DNA of 13,970 bases. It comes from Novosphingobium sp. Its GTDB lineage: Bacteria > Pseudomonadota > Alphaproteobacteria > Sphingomonadales > Sphingomonadaceae. The notes below the pieces were generated by a model. The model was not told the DNA's origin, made no database searches, and worked only from the letters and a program-made list of their open reading frames with translations. The stretch spans positions 1 through 13,970 of the forward strand of contig JADYXV010000276.1 in assembly GCA_020853995.1 (NCBI GenBank), in the 5' to 3' direction. Both the position numbers and the translations under genes were made by a program. The stretch's first letter is position 1. Every line of letters starts with the position of its first letter. Below are positions 13,928-13,970 of this stretch, in pieces.

Positions 13928-13970
13928 AGCGGGCGTGCGGCACCGCTGGCGTCTGTTTCACCGCGCTGTG
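13847..13970. mobile_element. Probable end of an insertion sequence (IS1380-like guess), rest outside window
   Basis: The hydrolase homology stops at 13846 and the next bases read CCTAGCCTCTC. IS1380-family elements, for example ISEcp1, have terminal repeats beginning CCTAG, and a minus-strand reading frame ends inside these first bases, as expected if a transposase gene reaches the element's tip. The family name rests on only five bases plus architecture. Confidence 0.4.
13848..13970 (-). CDS. Possible C-terminus of a transposase, entering from the right edge
   Basis: A minus-strand frame is open from base 13970 for 40 codons to a TAG at 13850-13848. Third positions are GC-rich as in the real genes here. 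The tail reads SSSRREAPNRIAVNKRG. I do not recognise the family from these residues. The reason to call it coding is its position at the breakpoint in the hydrolase; chance openness over 40 codons in GC-rich DNA is quite possible. Confidence 0.35.
   Translation of the reverse strand, partial: HSAVKQTPAVPHARSTPPHAAVASSSRREAPNRIAVNKRG

Noticed and set aside
1..13970. CRISPR arrays, tRNA or rRNA genes, toxin-antitoxin pairs, phage genes
   Set aside because: No regularly spaced repeats, cloverleaf-like segments or recognisable defence or phage proteins were seen in either strand.

Overview
The window reads as one stretch of a high-GC alphaproteobacterial genome, most likely a sphingomonad (Novosphingobium/Sphingobium type). 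This rests on three things: GC-rich codon choice, a long TonB-dependent receptor of the sphingomonad catabolic-cluster type, and dense short-overlap operons of CoA, flavin and dehydrogenase enzymes. It looks like an accessory catabolic island with no housekeeping or RNA genes. Species and substrate cannot be fixed from the sequence alone.

Positions 1-3439 (+) form a tightly packed operon. It holds the 3' end of an aconitase-family small subunit (LeuD type), an HMG-CoA-lyase-family lyase, a CaiB/BaiF (family III) CoA-transferase and a Tat-exported DUF1838-like protein. The first three are joined by two identical GTGA stop/start overlaps. Family knowledge makes hydratase + CoA-transferase + lyase a plausible route from a C5 methyl-branched diacid (citraconate or mesaconate) through citramalate and citramalyl-CoA to acetyl-CoA and pyruvate. 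An AraC-family regulator (3534-4463, +) follows, then two inverted repeats, a TonB-dependent outer-membrane receptor (4579-7257, +), a strong terminator, and a zinc NAD-dependent alcohol dehydrogenase of the benzyl-alcohol-dehydrogenase type (7320-8429, +).

From 8442 the polarity flips at a hairpin lying between convergent genes. On the minus strand, in transcription order, come an FAD aromatic-hydroxylase-type monooxygenase (12974 to 11766) and an Asp/Glu-racemase/arylmalonate-decarboxylase-superfamily protein lacking the usual catalytic cysteines (11700 to 10954). A separate unit follows: a SAM methyltransferase with a large unassigned N-terminal half, a 119-aa helical protein, and a six-helix membrane protein with a HemJ/CopD-like first helix (10781 to 8505). 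Upstream of this unit are two copies of a palindromic operator, each followed by the same one-base gap and a -10-like hexamer.

At the right edge (13178 onward, +) a secreted serine hydrolase of the class C beta-lactamase/esterase family begins normally but loses homology abruptly at 13846/13847, just after its YxN motif. The following bases start CCTAG, and a 40-codon reading frame enters from the window edge on the minus strand. This suggests an insertion sequence, possibly IS1380-like, has interrupted the gene.

Together the genes suggest uptake (receptor), oxidation (alcohol dehydrogenase, flavin monooxygenase), side-chain or CoA chemistry, and lower-pathway cleavage to central metabolites. 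A methyl-substituted aromatic or other methyl-branched substrate is a reasonable but unproven guess.
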